The notes beneath the pieces are model-generated. The model made no database searches. It was not told the DNA's origin and saw only the letters and a program-made list of their open reading frames with translations. From NCBI RefSeq assembly GCF_001499675.1, contig NZ_LN609302.1:62001-126000 (forward strand): a DNA stretch of 64,000 nt, written 5' to 3'. Below, piece by piece: positions 44,012-52,094 of the stretch; the first letter of the stretch is position 1; each line of letters opens with the position of its first letter. The translations under genes were made by a program, and so were the position numbers. Source of the DNA: Acetobacter ghanensis (GTDB lineage Bacteria; Pseudomonadota; Alphaproteobacteria; Acetobacterales; Acetobacteraceae).

Positions 44012-45286
44012 ATGATCCTGAAAAGACTGTTCGCTTTTTGTGGGTTTACGCTAAAAAAAAGTGCGATCCTGCTCTGCTTTCTGCTGCCTTTTTTTCAGTT
44101 ACGGGGCCGCGCGATTACAAACTTTATTGTCGCGTTTATTGCCATCCTCTTTTTGTTCCACACCGTTTTCAGAAAAAAATATGCGGAGCTCCTGCACGGG
44201 TGGTTCCCCTACGCCATGGCCTTGTGGGGGCTTATGGTTCTGTCCTCCGTATTGGACCACTCCTTGCACGCCGTGCTGGAATCTCTGGCTATTCTAAGAT
44301 ACTTCGTTTTTGCCAAAGCGTTGGAAGCGTGGCTGCTGGACAACAAAAAAGACCGGCAGATTCTGGGTTTTTCCGTAACACTAGCTGCCCTGTGGGTGCT
44401 GGTTGAATGCTGGCAGCAATACATTTGGGGGACCAACATATGGGGTTTTCCCAGATGGGTAGACGGTGCGCTGACCGGCCCGTTTTTTGACCCCCGCGCA
44501 GGACCGGCGCTGATGATCACCATGTTCCCCGGTTTGATGATCTACCCACTTTACATGGTGCAGAATAAAAGCATCGCGCAAAGGGTGGCAGGATTTGGCA
44601 TTTTGTCCTTCCTGCTGCTCACCATGGTGATTATCGGGCAAAGAATGCCTGCGCTGCTTGTTTTCTTTGGCCTGTTTGTGTGCGCTATTCTGTTAAAAAC
44701 AACCCGCGTGCCGGTCCTTTTATCAACACTGGCCGGAAGTGTGGGCCTTGCGTTGCTGCCGGTCATCTCTCCCCCAGCATATAACAAGCTGGTCCTGCAC
44801 TTTTTTGCCCAGATCAGGGATTTTCCGCACTCCCCGTATGGTCAGATCTTTATGCGCGCGCTGAACATGCTTTACGCACACCCCCTGCTGGGTCTGGGGT
44901 TTGACGGTTTTCGCCGCCACTGTGCCGATACAGCCTACCTGTACACCATTCCGCAGTTTGCCCATCTGGTTGCCGGGCAGGACCCTGCTGTGGGGTGCAA
45001 CATTCATCCGCACAACATTTATCTGGAAGTCGCCACAACCGTTGGGCTAGTCGGGCTGTGTGTGTTTGTCTGTCTTGTGGTGGTCTGGATGAAAAGGCTG
45101 CTGCGCTCGGCTCTGACAAATACGAGCCTTATGCCATCCATGCTGTTCATTACGCTGTGCATGGTGTTCTGGCCGTTGGCCTCAACCAGTTCCCTTTTTA
45201 CGGAACGCACAGCCGGATGGGTGTTTTTGCTACTGGGGTGGGGGCTTTCCATTGCCAAAAGCACCCACAAATCTTTGCCGCCTTAA
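44012..45286 (+). CDS. O-antigen ligase-like (WaaL/Wzy_C) membrane protein
   Basis: About 424 residues with roughly ten membrane helices. A large loop near the C-terminal third contains HPLLGLGFDGFRRHC and then HPHNIYLEVATTVGLVGL, the histidine motif characteristic of WaaL-type ligases. WaaL joins lipid-linked glycans to lipid A core in the periplasm; relatives attach glycans to proteins. The ATG at 44012 has GGAG upstream; a TTG at 43985 would add nine residues. It lies 104 bases after the flhF-like gene. Base composition looks slightly more AT-rich than its neighbours, with AAAAAA runs near the start, which may hint at transfer. Confidence 0.8.
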   Translation: MILKRLFAFCGFTLKKSAILLCFLLPFFQLRGRAITNFIVAFIAILFLFHTVFRKKYAELLHGWFPYAMALWGLMVLSSVLDHSLHAVLESLAILRYFVFAKALEAWLLDNKKDRQILGFSVTLAALWVLVECWQQYIWGTNIWGFPRWVDGALTGPFFDPRAGPALMITMFPGLMIYPLYMVQNKSIAQRVAGFGILSFLLLTMVIIGQRMPALLVFFGLFVCAILLKTTRVPVLLSTLAGSVGLALLPVISPPAYNKLVLHFFAQIRDFPHSPYGQIFMRALNMLYAHPLLGLGFDGFRRHCADTAYLYTIPQFAHLVAGQDPAVGCNIHPHNIYLEVATTVGLVGLCVFVCLVVVWMKRLLRSALTNTSLMPSMLFITLCMVFWPLASTSSLFTERTAGWVFLLLGWGLSIAKSTHKSLPP

Positions 45287-45311
45287 GCGGCGGCACAAAA
45301 AGCCGGTCTGT

Positions 45312-45698
45312 TTAAAACAGGTCCACTTCGCCAGAATGGCAGGCGGGTTCGACCTGCGTGCCGTCCTGCAACACCTGAATAACGTGGCTGAGCTTAACGC
45401 CACGGCTTAACACGGCAATGTCCAGCGGCTGCTCCACCTGTTGCCCGTAAGACGCCCCCAGATTGCGCAGAATGGTAGACACGGCTTCGACCGTCTGTGT
45501 TGCGGAATCCAGCTTTTGCAAAGCCTGCACATCAGCATCACTCAGGGGCGCGGCATCCATGTTCTCGCCCACCACACGCTGCACACCCATAAAGTCCTGG
45601 CAGGTTTCATCCAGCAACCCAACCAGATGATCCACAACCTCACTCACACTCCGCTCGGTCCCTGCCATAGTGTGGGGCAAAGGGTGCACAACATCCAT
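45312..45698 (-). CDS. Small CheT/CheZ-like protein at the end of the che operon
   Basis: 128 residues, mostly helical. LQKLDSATQTVEAVSTIL contains a DxxxQ motif (D64, Q68), the residue pair used by CheZ to remove phosphate from CheY and also noted in rhizobial CheT. The C-terminus SGEVDLF closely resembles that of CheD next door (SSEVELF). These two features suggest a CheY phosphatase or adaptation partner; this is inference, and I am not certain of the family. GGAGAGGA precedes the ATG. It is the last gene of the che operon, 27 bases after cheD. Confidence 0.6.
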   Translation of the reverse strand: MDVVHPLPHTMAGTERSVSEVVDHLVGLLDETCQDFMGVQRVVGENMDAAPLSDADVQALQKLDSATQTVEAVSTILRNLGASYGQQVEQPLDIAVLSRGVKLSHVIQVLQDGTQVEPACHSGEVDLF

Positions 45699-45725
45699 GT
45701 CTTTATCCTCTCCGGCTCGGCTTCT

Positions 45726-46286
45726 TTAAAACAGTTCAACTTCGGAACTGGCTTCCTTGGCCCACTTCCGTTCTGCTTCAGCCTCACGCCGGCTGTAGGC
45801 GACTTCCTGCTTACCAATACCGTGCACGTCCTGCACCAGATTTTGCTGTGCGCGACCCGTGGTCGGCCAAAAACGGATACGACGGGCCAGCCTGCCCCCC
45901 AAGCTCTGGGACACGCAGCGAATACCCTCATCCGTCAGATACTGGGTGACGAACTTGATGTTTTCCTGCCCAATCCGCCCCAGACTTGGCACAACCGCAG
46001 CCCCGCCAAACACCTTGCACACCAAACGGTTGCGCTGCCCGCCAGCCTTGAGCAGACCATTGACCAGCATTTCCATGGAGTTTACGCCAAACCGCATGGC
46101 TGTGCCGGAATGATTGTCCCCCCCGTCGGGCAGCAGAAAATGGTTAATGCCACCGACACGCGCAATCGGGTCAAACATACAAACCGATACGCAGGACCCA
46201 AGCAGCGTTGCAAAAATCACTGACGCATCGCCAGAGATTGCCACCTCTCCCTGAATAACCGTTTTTACTGCAGGGTGGTCGTTCAC
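45726..46286 (-). CDS. cheD: Chemoreceptor glutamine deamidase CheD
   Basis: 186 residues. Catalytic Cys32 is in TLLGSCVSVCMFD and His49 in GGINHFLLP; the FGGA motif follows. CheD deamidates glutamines on MCPs and in some species works with CheY-P phosphatases. The C-terminal tail ends SSEVELF, shared in form with the downstream small protein. Its start overlaps the cheY stop by 4 bases. Confidence 0.95.
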   Translation of the reverse strand: MNDHPAVKTVIQGEVAISGDASVIFATLLGSCVSVCMFDPIARVGGINHFLLPDGGDNHSGTAMRFGVNSMEMLVNGLLKAGGQRNRLVCKVFGGAAVVPSLGRIGQENIKFVTQYLTDEGIRCVSQSLGGRLARRIRFWPTTGRAQQNLVQDVHGIGKQEVAYSRREAEAERKWAKEASSEVELF

Positions 46287-46672
46287 TTGATAGGCCCGAA
46301 CACCTTTTCCAGAACCTCGCGCAGCTTGGCTACGGTGTAAGGTTTGGCAAGGAAGTTGTTAACCCCAGCCTTGACCGCTTCCTGCACCAGATCCTTGCTG
46401 GCCTCGCTGGTCAGGATAATAAAGGCCACCTTCTGGATTTTTGGGTTGCTGCGCACGGCACGCAGCAGGGCCAGACCATCCATAACCGGCATGTTAAAGT
46501 CGGAAATAACCAGATGCGTGGGGTTCTGGTCCAGATATTCCAGAGCTTCCTTACCGTCCTTGCGCTGGGCAATATTGGTAAAACCAATTTCTGCAAGGCT
46601 GTTGGCCAGAACCTGACGGATAGAAGCCTGATCATCAACGATCAAAGCCCTGATTTGTGAAGCGGCAGGCAT
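46283..46672 (-). CDS. cheY: Chemotaxis response regulator CheY (first copy)
   Basis: 129 residues, a stand-alone receiver. It has the acidic pair in ALIVDDQASIRQVL, phospho-acceptor D58 in LVISDFNMPVMDGL, the Thr/Ser position in FIILTSEAS and K110 in NNFLAKPYT. It receives phosphate from CheA and, as CheY-P, binds FliM. It lies between cheB and cheD, overlapping cheD. The second receiver at 51.4 kb may act as a phosphate sink or as the alternate motor ligand. Confidence 0.95.
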   Translation of the reverse strand: MPAASQIRALIVDDQASIRQVLANSLAEIGFTNIAQRKDGKEALEYLDQNPTHLVISDFNMPVMDGLALLRAVRSNPKIQKVAFIILTSEASKDLVQEAVKAGVNNFLAKPYTVAKLREVLEKVFGPIK

Positions 46673-46762
46673 TTGTCTCCCCCTTATTCCTAGTCTTAAT
46701 TCCGGCCTTGTTAGACCGGCATCAGATACAGCAGGCGGTTATATCCGCCCATTTTTTTGCGG

Positions 46763-47803
46763 TCAGCGTGTATGAATGGCCATTGCCGCAGCGCTGATCT
46801 GGCGCAACGGCACAACCTGACAGGCTGCACCAATTTCGGCTGCGACCCGTGGCATTCCATAAACAACTGAAGACGTTTTGTCCTGCGCGATTGTAAAGGC
46901 TCCGGCCTGCCGCATGGCCAGCAGTCCTTCCGCGCCATCGCGCCCCATGCCGGTCAGCAGAATACCCAGCGCATTCCGCCCTGCATTTTTGGCAACGGAC
47001 TTGAACAGCACATCCACCGAGGGGCAATGCCCGCTTACTGGCGGGCCGCTTACCAGCCTTGTCACGTATTTGCCACCACTGGCTTCCACCACCATGTGCC
47101 TGTCCCCACCGGGCGCGATTCTGACCATGCCGGGGAGCAGGGCTTCCGCATCCCGCGCTTCGGCAATGGATAGTGCAGGCATGGACTGGTTCAGCCGGTT
47201 TGCAAAGCTTGCCGTAAACAACGGAGGCATGTGCTGGCAGATCACCACTGGCGGGCTTTTTTCGGGGAAGCCGGAAAGCACTTCCTCCAGTGCTTCCACC
47301 CCACCTGTGGAGGAGCCAATGGCCACCAGATCCACCGCGTTGCCCCATGTTGTTCTGGCATGGCCAACGGGGGCCGGAGGGGTGCGGCGCTGCGTTCTGG
47401 CCACCGGCTGCGAGCGGGCCGCCAGCACAACCAGCCGCCCAAGGCCCGCAAATGCGTCTTCCCCCGGTGCGGCATTGTGTTTGGGGTAGCAGTCAAACGC
47501 CCCCATCTGGAGCGCGGTAATGGCCGTATCCGCCCCTTTGGCCGTCAGGCTGGACACCATGACAACCGGGATGGGCCGCAGCCGCATGATTTTTTCCAGA
47601 AACTGCAGGCCGTTCATCCCCGGCATTTCCACGTCCAGGGTAATGACGTCCGGCTGGTCCTTAATAATCAGGTCGCGGGCTTCCAGCGGGTTTGCCGCCT
47701 CGCCACAGACTTCAATATCCGGATTCTGCGCAAAGGACCGTTTGATCAGCGCCCTGATTGTACGGGAATCATCAACAATCAGCACTCTTACGGGTTTGAG
47801 CAT
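46763..47803 (-). CDS. cheB: Receptor methylesterase CheB
   Basis: 346 residues. The receiver has D57 in DVITLDVEMPGMNGL. The methylesterase domain has catalytic Ser in AIGSSTGGVEAL (about S165), H191 in CQHMPPLFTASFANRL and D289 in LLTGMGRDGAEG. CheB-P removes methyl groups from MCP glutamates. It begins 3 bases after the cheR stop, with GGAAGGA as ribosome site. Confidence 0.97.
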   Translation of the reverse strand: MLKPVRVLIVDDSRTIRALIKRSFAQNPDIEVCGEAANPLEARDLIIKDQPDVITLDVEMPGMNGLQFLEKIMRLRPIPVVMVSSLTAKGADTAITALQMGAFDCYPKHNAAPGEDAFAGLGRLVVLAARSQPVARTQRRTPPAPVGHARTTWGNAVDLVAIGSSTGGVEALEEVLSGFPEKSPPVVICQHMPPLFTASFANRLNQSMPALSIAEARDAEALLPGMVRIAPGGDRHMVVEASGGKYVTRLVSGPPVSGHCPSVDVLFKSVAKNAGRNALGILLTGMGRDGAEGLLAMRQAGAFTIAQDKTSSVVYGMPRVAAEIGAACQVVPLRQISAAAMAIHTR

Positions 47804-47806
47804 AAA

Positions 47807-48652
47807 TCAGCTGTCCTTCCGGTAAATGGTCGGAGCAACCTGCTCCAGGCCGCATTGGCGGGGATTGGCCACTTTTTCCGAGTGCCCAACATACAGGAAC
47901 CCGCCTCTTTCCAGCTTGTCAGCCAGACGGCCCCACAGACGCTCACGCGTAGGTTCATCAAAATAAATAACGACGTTACGGCAGAAAATAACAGAGAACT
48001 GCCCCCGCATGGGCCAGTCCGCATTCAGGTTAAGCACCTTGAAGGCGGGCAGCGTGCGGATATTGCCGTAAAAAGACAGGTTTCCGCGGTCATCGGGGCG
48101 CATGAACTGGTTTTTCTGTGCAGTAGAAATACCGTCCGTCTCACTCTCAATGTAGGTACCGACCGAGGCCTGCGCCACCACGTTGGAGTTGATGTCGGTC
48201 GCCAGAATACGCATGTCATACGATGCCGCCTCGGGGAAAGACGACATCACGGACATGGCGATGCTCCACGGCTCCTGCCCGGTCGAACAGGCAGCAGACC
48301 AGATGCGCCCACGCCCGCCACTACGCAGACGGGACTCCAGCCCCGGCATAACGTTCTGTTCCATATGCACAAAGTGCGGCCGTTCGCGGAAAAAGCTGGT
48401 GACGTTGGTTGTCAACGCACAGATCAGCTTTTCCATTTCCGCCCGGCCAGCAGGGCTTTGCGCAAAGCTCAGATAGGCGTGGAAGGAGGGCATCCCACTT
48501 TCCCGCACACGGCGGGAAACACGCGAATACACCAGCGTACTTTTTGATTCGGGGATAAAAATACCCGCTTCATGCTTGGCAATCCGCCGAACCATCTGAA
48601 AGTCTGCGTCGGTATACTCCGGGTCAGCCGTGGACCGTGTATCCACAACCAT
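47807..48652 (-). CDS. cheR: Receptor methyltransferase CheR
   Basis: 281 residues with the CheR N-terminal helical domain and a SAM-binding domain. Motifs include LTTNVTSFFRERPHF, WSAACSTGQEPWSIAM (SAM loop), RILATDINSNVV and VIFCRNVVIYFDEPTRERL. It methylates MCP glutamates. It probably binds xWxxF receptor tails, of which two candidates exist in this window. The start overlaps the cheW stop (TGATG). Confidence 0.97.
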   Translation of the reverse strand: MVVDTRSTADPEYTDADFQMVRRIAKHEAGIFIPESKSTLVYSRVSRRVRESGMPSFHAYLSFAQSPAGRAEMEKLICALTTNVTSFFRERPHFVHMEQNVMPGLESRLRSGGRGRIWSAACSTGQEPWSIAMSVMSSFPEAASYDMRILATDINSNVVAQASVGTYIESETDGISTAQKNQFMRPDDRGNLSFYGNIRTLPAFKVLNLNADWPMRGQFSVIFCRNVVIYFDEPTRERLWGRLADKLERGGFLYVGHSEKVANPRQCGLEQVAPTIYRKDS

Positions 48653-49107
48653 CAGGAAGGCATCCCGCCTACCAGCTGGCCCACAACCACTTCCAGACGC
48701 AGCACACCAATCATGCGGTCTGCAATCATGACCAGACCGCTCAGGCTGCTGTCTTCCTCGGCTACGGCCTGAATGTCTTCCAGATTCACATCCGCCATAT
48801 CAATCACGCGGTCCACCAGCAGGCCACAGACCGTGCCGTTGCGGGACTCAACAATAATAACCACCCGGCGGGGGTTATCGGCCTGCGGTTCCACATTCAG
48901 GTACACCGCAAGGTCAATAACGGTCAGGATAATGCCACGCAGGTTAATGGCGCCGCAGACATAATGCGGGGCAAAAGGCAGGGCCGTGGTTTTTTCAAAC
49001 CCACGAATTTCGCGCACGCTCAGGATAGGAATACAGTATTCCTGTTCCCCCACAGCAAACACGATCATTTTTACAAGTTTGGCGTCCGCTCCGGCTTCGT
49101 CCGTCAT
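48652..49107 (-). CDS. cheW: Chemotaxis coupling protein CheW
   Basis: About 151 residues forming a CheW SH3-like fold: KMIVFAVGEQEYCIPILSVR, then GAINLRGIILTVIDLAVYL and CGLLVDRVIDM. It links CheA to receptors. ATG 49107 has AGGA 8 bases upstream; ATG 49113 and TTG 49125 are in-frame alternatives. It lies between cheA and cheR in the expected order. Confidence 0.96.
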   Translation of the reverse strand: MTDEAGADAKLVKMIVFAVGEQEYCIPILSVREIRGFEKTTALPFAPHYVCGAINLRGIILTVIDLAVYLNVEPQADNPRRVVIIVESRNGTVCGLLVDRVIDMADVNLEDIQAVAEEDSSLSGLVMIADRMIGVLRLEVVVGQLVGGMPS

Positions 49108-49152
49108 GTCCATTTTCCTACTCAAATACAGATCGTCTGATGGGGTCTCTGT

Positions 49153-51420
49153 TTACGCCGCAAGCCCTGTGCGAACATCGGACGGCCTTGTGTCAATCCG
49201 TCCAAGAGCATTTGCAACCAGTGCGGGAACATCCAGAATAAGGGAGACGCTGCCATCCCCCAGAATGGTCGCAGCGGATACGCCGGGCATCTGGCGGTAG
49301 TTCTTCTCGATACTTTTGATCACGACCTGAGCCTGATCGCGAATATCCTCCACAATCAGGGCCGCGCGGGCGCCAGATTCGTTTTCTACCACCAGAATCA
49401 CGTCATCCTCGGACAGACCACCCGAGCCATATCCCCCAAGCCCCAGCTCGGACGCCAGCGGAATAAGCGGCATACAGGCCCCACGGATGGACACAACATT
49501 GGCGCCATCTGGCAGCATGTAGATGTCCTTGTGGTTGACCATCATGGTTTCCACCACGGAGGAGACCGGAACAACCATTGTGGAACCAGCAGCCACAATC
49601 AGCATACCGTCCAGCACGGCAAGGGTAAGCGGCAGGCTGAGGCAGAATGTCGTGCCCTCACCGGGTACACTGCTAATTGTCACACGCCCACCAAGGCCCA
49701 GAATGGCCTGCTTGACCACGTCCATCCCCACGCCACGGCCGGAAAGATCGGACACGGTGGCAGCGGTGGAAAAGCCGGGTGCAAAAATAAGGTTGTTAAT
49801 CTCATCGTCCGTCAGCACAGCATCAGGGGCAATAATGCCGCGCTTGACGGCCGTTGCCAGCACACGTTCCTGATTGATCCCGCCGCCATCATCCTTGATG
49901 GTGATGAGAATACGGCCCGACCGATGCCCGGCGGAAAGCAGAATATGCCCGGTAGCGGACTTGCCTGCGGCAATCCGGTCCTCGGCACTTTCAATCCCGT
50001 GGTCAACGGCGTTACGCAGCATGTGGGTCAGCGGGTCGGACAGTTTTTCCACCAGCGTGCGGTCCACTTCCGTGTCCTCGCCTTCCAGCGTCAGCACCAC
50101 GTCCTTGTGGGTCATGGAGCTGGCCTCGCGCACAACGCGCTGCATACGCTGGAACACACTGCGCACAGGCTGGGCGCGCACGGCCATAACAGCGTCCTGA
50201 ATGTCACGCGTCAGGGCCTTCATGCTGGCAATGCGCTTAATCATTTCCTGCTGGCCGCCATCTTCGCGCTCGCCAATGGCTTCCAGAGCGGCCTGTGCAA
50301 TGACCAGTTCGCCCACCAGATCCATCAGGTCATCCACGCGGTGCAGGTCCACGCGGATGGTTGCCTGCTCCACAGGGCGGCGCACGGCAGCCGTATTCCC
50401 TGCGGCAATAGGCGCCGTAGCCGCTGGTGAGGGCGGGGGCGGCAGTTCCGCCATAATTTTTTCCGCCACGGAGGCAGATGCAGGGTGCGGTTGCAGGTCC
50501 ACCCCAGCGGTAGCAGGCTCGGACTTGGCGGGTTCAGGCTGGGCGGCCGCTGGCGGCTCCGGTGCTGCTGGTGCAGCCTCCTCCGGCGCACTCTCCCCCC
50601 CATTGGGGCCAGACCCACCATCACGCGTGATGGTGACATCGCACACGTCACTCACCCAGTCGAAGACCGTATGCACACTTTCTTCCGGCACAGCGGCTGG
50701 CAGAACCACGCGCCAAGACAGATAGGATTTTTCGGTTTCCATACCCGCCAGAGCAGGCAGGTTTGCCGTGTCACACGTTACTGTGCTGGTGCCACCATGC
50801 GCCACCGCCACGTCAGCAAGGCCGATCAGCAGGTTCCGCGCATCATCCCCCCGGTCATACATGGCCGTATGCGGGCTGAATGTGACAACAAGCGCAGACG
50901 AGACCGCAGGTTCTTCCGGTATATCAAAGTCACCGAAGTCAAAGTCGGCCATAACCGGCTCAAAGTCCATCGGCACGGGCACGAAGTCGGCTGGAATGAC
51001 GTCTTCCTGCTTCTGGGGTGCCGCGCCGCCGCCTTCGCTAATAATAGCTTCAAGCTCGGCCTGACTTTCCGCAATGCGACCTTGGTCAACCGCCGCCCCA
51101 CCTTGGGCTTCGGCAACCAGATCGCTCAGAATATCCATAGCCTTGAGGAAGGTTTTGACGATCTCTGGCGTTGGGGCGACACGACCGGAGCGCAGACCGT
51201 CCAGTGAACTTTCGAACACATGCGCAAACCGAACAAGGTTTTCCAGACCGAACGATGCGGCCCCCCCCTTGATGGAATGCACGGCGCGAAAAACGGCGTT
51301 GATTGTCTCCTTACCGGATTCACCATCCGAAAGGGCGGACAGACCACTCTCCAGTTCCTGAAGCTGCTCTTCACACTCCTGGAAAAAAACCAGAAGGATA
51401 TCGTCCATGTCACCACTCAT
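49153..51420 (-). CDS. cheA: Chemotaxis histidine kinase CheA
   Basis: 755 residues. The HPt domain has H48 in NAVFRAVHSIKGGAASFG. A long Pro/Ala-rich and acidic linker region follows, then the dimerisation helices. The ATPase has an N box (LTHMLRNAVDHGIESAED) and G boxes (ITIKDDGGGINQER, DLSGRGVGMDVV). The C-terminal CheW-like domain includes IRGACMPLIPLASELG. It phosphorylates CheY and CheB in response to receptors. It starts 15 bases after the cheY2 stop. Confidence 0.97.
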   Translation of the reverse strand: MSGDMDDILLVFFQECEEQLQELESGLSALSDGESGKETINAVFRAVHSIKGGAASFGLENLVRFAHVFESSLDGLRSGRVAPTPEIVKTFLKAMDILSDLVAEAQGGAAVDQGRIAESQAELEAIISEGGGAAPQKQEDVIPADFVPVPMDFEPVMADFDFGDFDIPEEPAVSSALVVTFSPHTAMYDRGDDARNLLIGLADVAVAHGGTSTVTCDTANLPALAGMETEKSYLSWRVVLPAAVPEESVHTVFDWVSDVCDVTITRDGGSGPNGGESAPEEAAPAAPEPPAAAQPEPAKSEPATAGVDLQPHPASASVAEKIMAELPPPPSPAATAPIAAGNTAAVRRPVEQATIRVDLHRVDDLMDLVGELVIAQAALEAIGEREDGGQQEMIKRIASMKALTRDIQDAVMAVRAQPVRSVFQRMQRVVREASSMTHKDVVLTLEGEDTEVDRTLVEKLSDPLTHMLRNAVDHGIESAEDRIAAGKSATGHILLSAGHRSGRILITIKDDGGGINQERVLATAVKRGIIAPDAVLTDDEINNLIFAPGFSTAATVSDLSGRGVGMDVVKQAILGLGGRVTISSVPGEGTTFCLSLPLTLAVLDGMLIVAAGSTMVVPVSSVVETMMVNHKDIYMLPDGANVVSIRGACMPLIPLASELGLGGYGSGGLSEDDVILVVENESGARAALIVEDIRDQAQVVIKSIEKNYRQMPGVSAATILGDGSVSLILDVPALVANALGRIDTRPSDVRTGLAA

Positions 51421-51435
51421 GCTGGTCTCTCTCCT

Positions 51436-51819
51436 TCAGGCAGTCACCCGGCGGATGGCCGCCACAAGGCTGTCTGTGCTGAACGGCTTGACAATCCAGC
51501 CGGTCGCCCCTGCCGCACGGGCTCTGGCCTTTTTCTCGGGATCGCTTTCCGTTGTCAGAACGATAATCGGCAGATGCTTGTAATGCTCCAGCCCACGAAC
51601 CGCCTCAATAAACTCAAAGCCATCCATGCGCGGCATATTGATGTCTGTAATAATCGCATTGGGAACCGGGTTGGCAGCCTGAAGAACTTCCAGCCCTTCC
51701 ACGCCATCCCCACCCTGAATCACATCATACCCGGCTCCTTCCAGAGCCTTGCGAAGCATACCCTGCATGGTTCGGGAGTCATCAACCGTCAGGACACGTA
51801 TGCCCACTTTTTCCACCAT
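51436..51819 (-). CDS. cheY: Chemotaxis response regulator CheY (second copy)
   Basis: 127 residues. A receiver with acidic pair in VLTVDDSRTMQGML, D59 in AIITDINMPRMDGFEF, Thr in IIVLTTESDPEKK and K111 in GWIVKPFSTDSL. The sequence is close to the CheY that commonly precedes cheA in alphaproteobacterial clusters. ATG 51819 has AAGGAG 11 bases upstream. ATG 51828, overlapping the STAS gene stop, is the alternative. Confidence 0.95.
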   Translation of the reverse strand: MVEKVGIRVLTVDDSRTMQGMLRKALEGAGYDVIQGGDGVEGLEVLQAANPVPNAIITDINMPRMDGFEFIEAVRGLEHYKHLPIIVLTTESDPEKKARARAAGATGWIVKPFSTDSLVAAIRRVTA

Positions 51820-51827
51820 ATTCCTCA

Positions 51828-52094
51828 TTACTCCTTGAATGGCGCCAGCGGCTCGGTCAGACACGCGCTCACGCCAAAAAGGGCGTAGGCCTCCACTACT
51901 GGCTCCGATGGCGCCACAAGAGGGCATCTGCTGGCAAGGAGAACCTGCAAACACAGGCCTCCAAGGTACGTCACGCCGGAGGCATCCAGAGCAACCTGCT
52001 CCCCTCCAGCACTATTAATAGCCTGTTCAATCTCACTCTTCAGGGCAAACGCCGCAGAGGTGTCCAGACGTTCAGGTAAGGTCACACTAGCCAA
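51828..52094 (-). CDS. STAS-domain protein in the chemotaxis operon
   Basis: 88 residues with the STAS fold of anti-sigma antagonists: an N-terminal strand ([19 protein letters not shown]), then [20 protein letters not shown], where the usual phosphorylatable Ser/Thr region reads TYLGGL. Similar small STAS proteins sit at the head of che operons in several proteobacteria; their role is unclear. The TTG start at 52094 has GGGAG 7 bases upstream. The stop overlaps an alternative cheY2 start, so translation may be coupled. Confidence 0.8.
   Translation of the reverse strand: MASVTLPERLDTSAAFALKSEIEQAINSAGGEQVALDASGVTYLGGLCLQVLLASRCPLVAPSEPVVEAYALFGVSACLTEPLAPFKE

Noticed and set aside
45279..45297. 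Hairpin GCCGC-CTTAA-GCGGC at the end of the ligase-like gene as a terminator
   Set aside because: The stem is short, it includes the stop codon and no T run follows.
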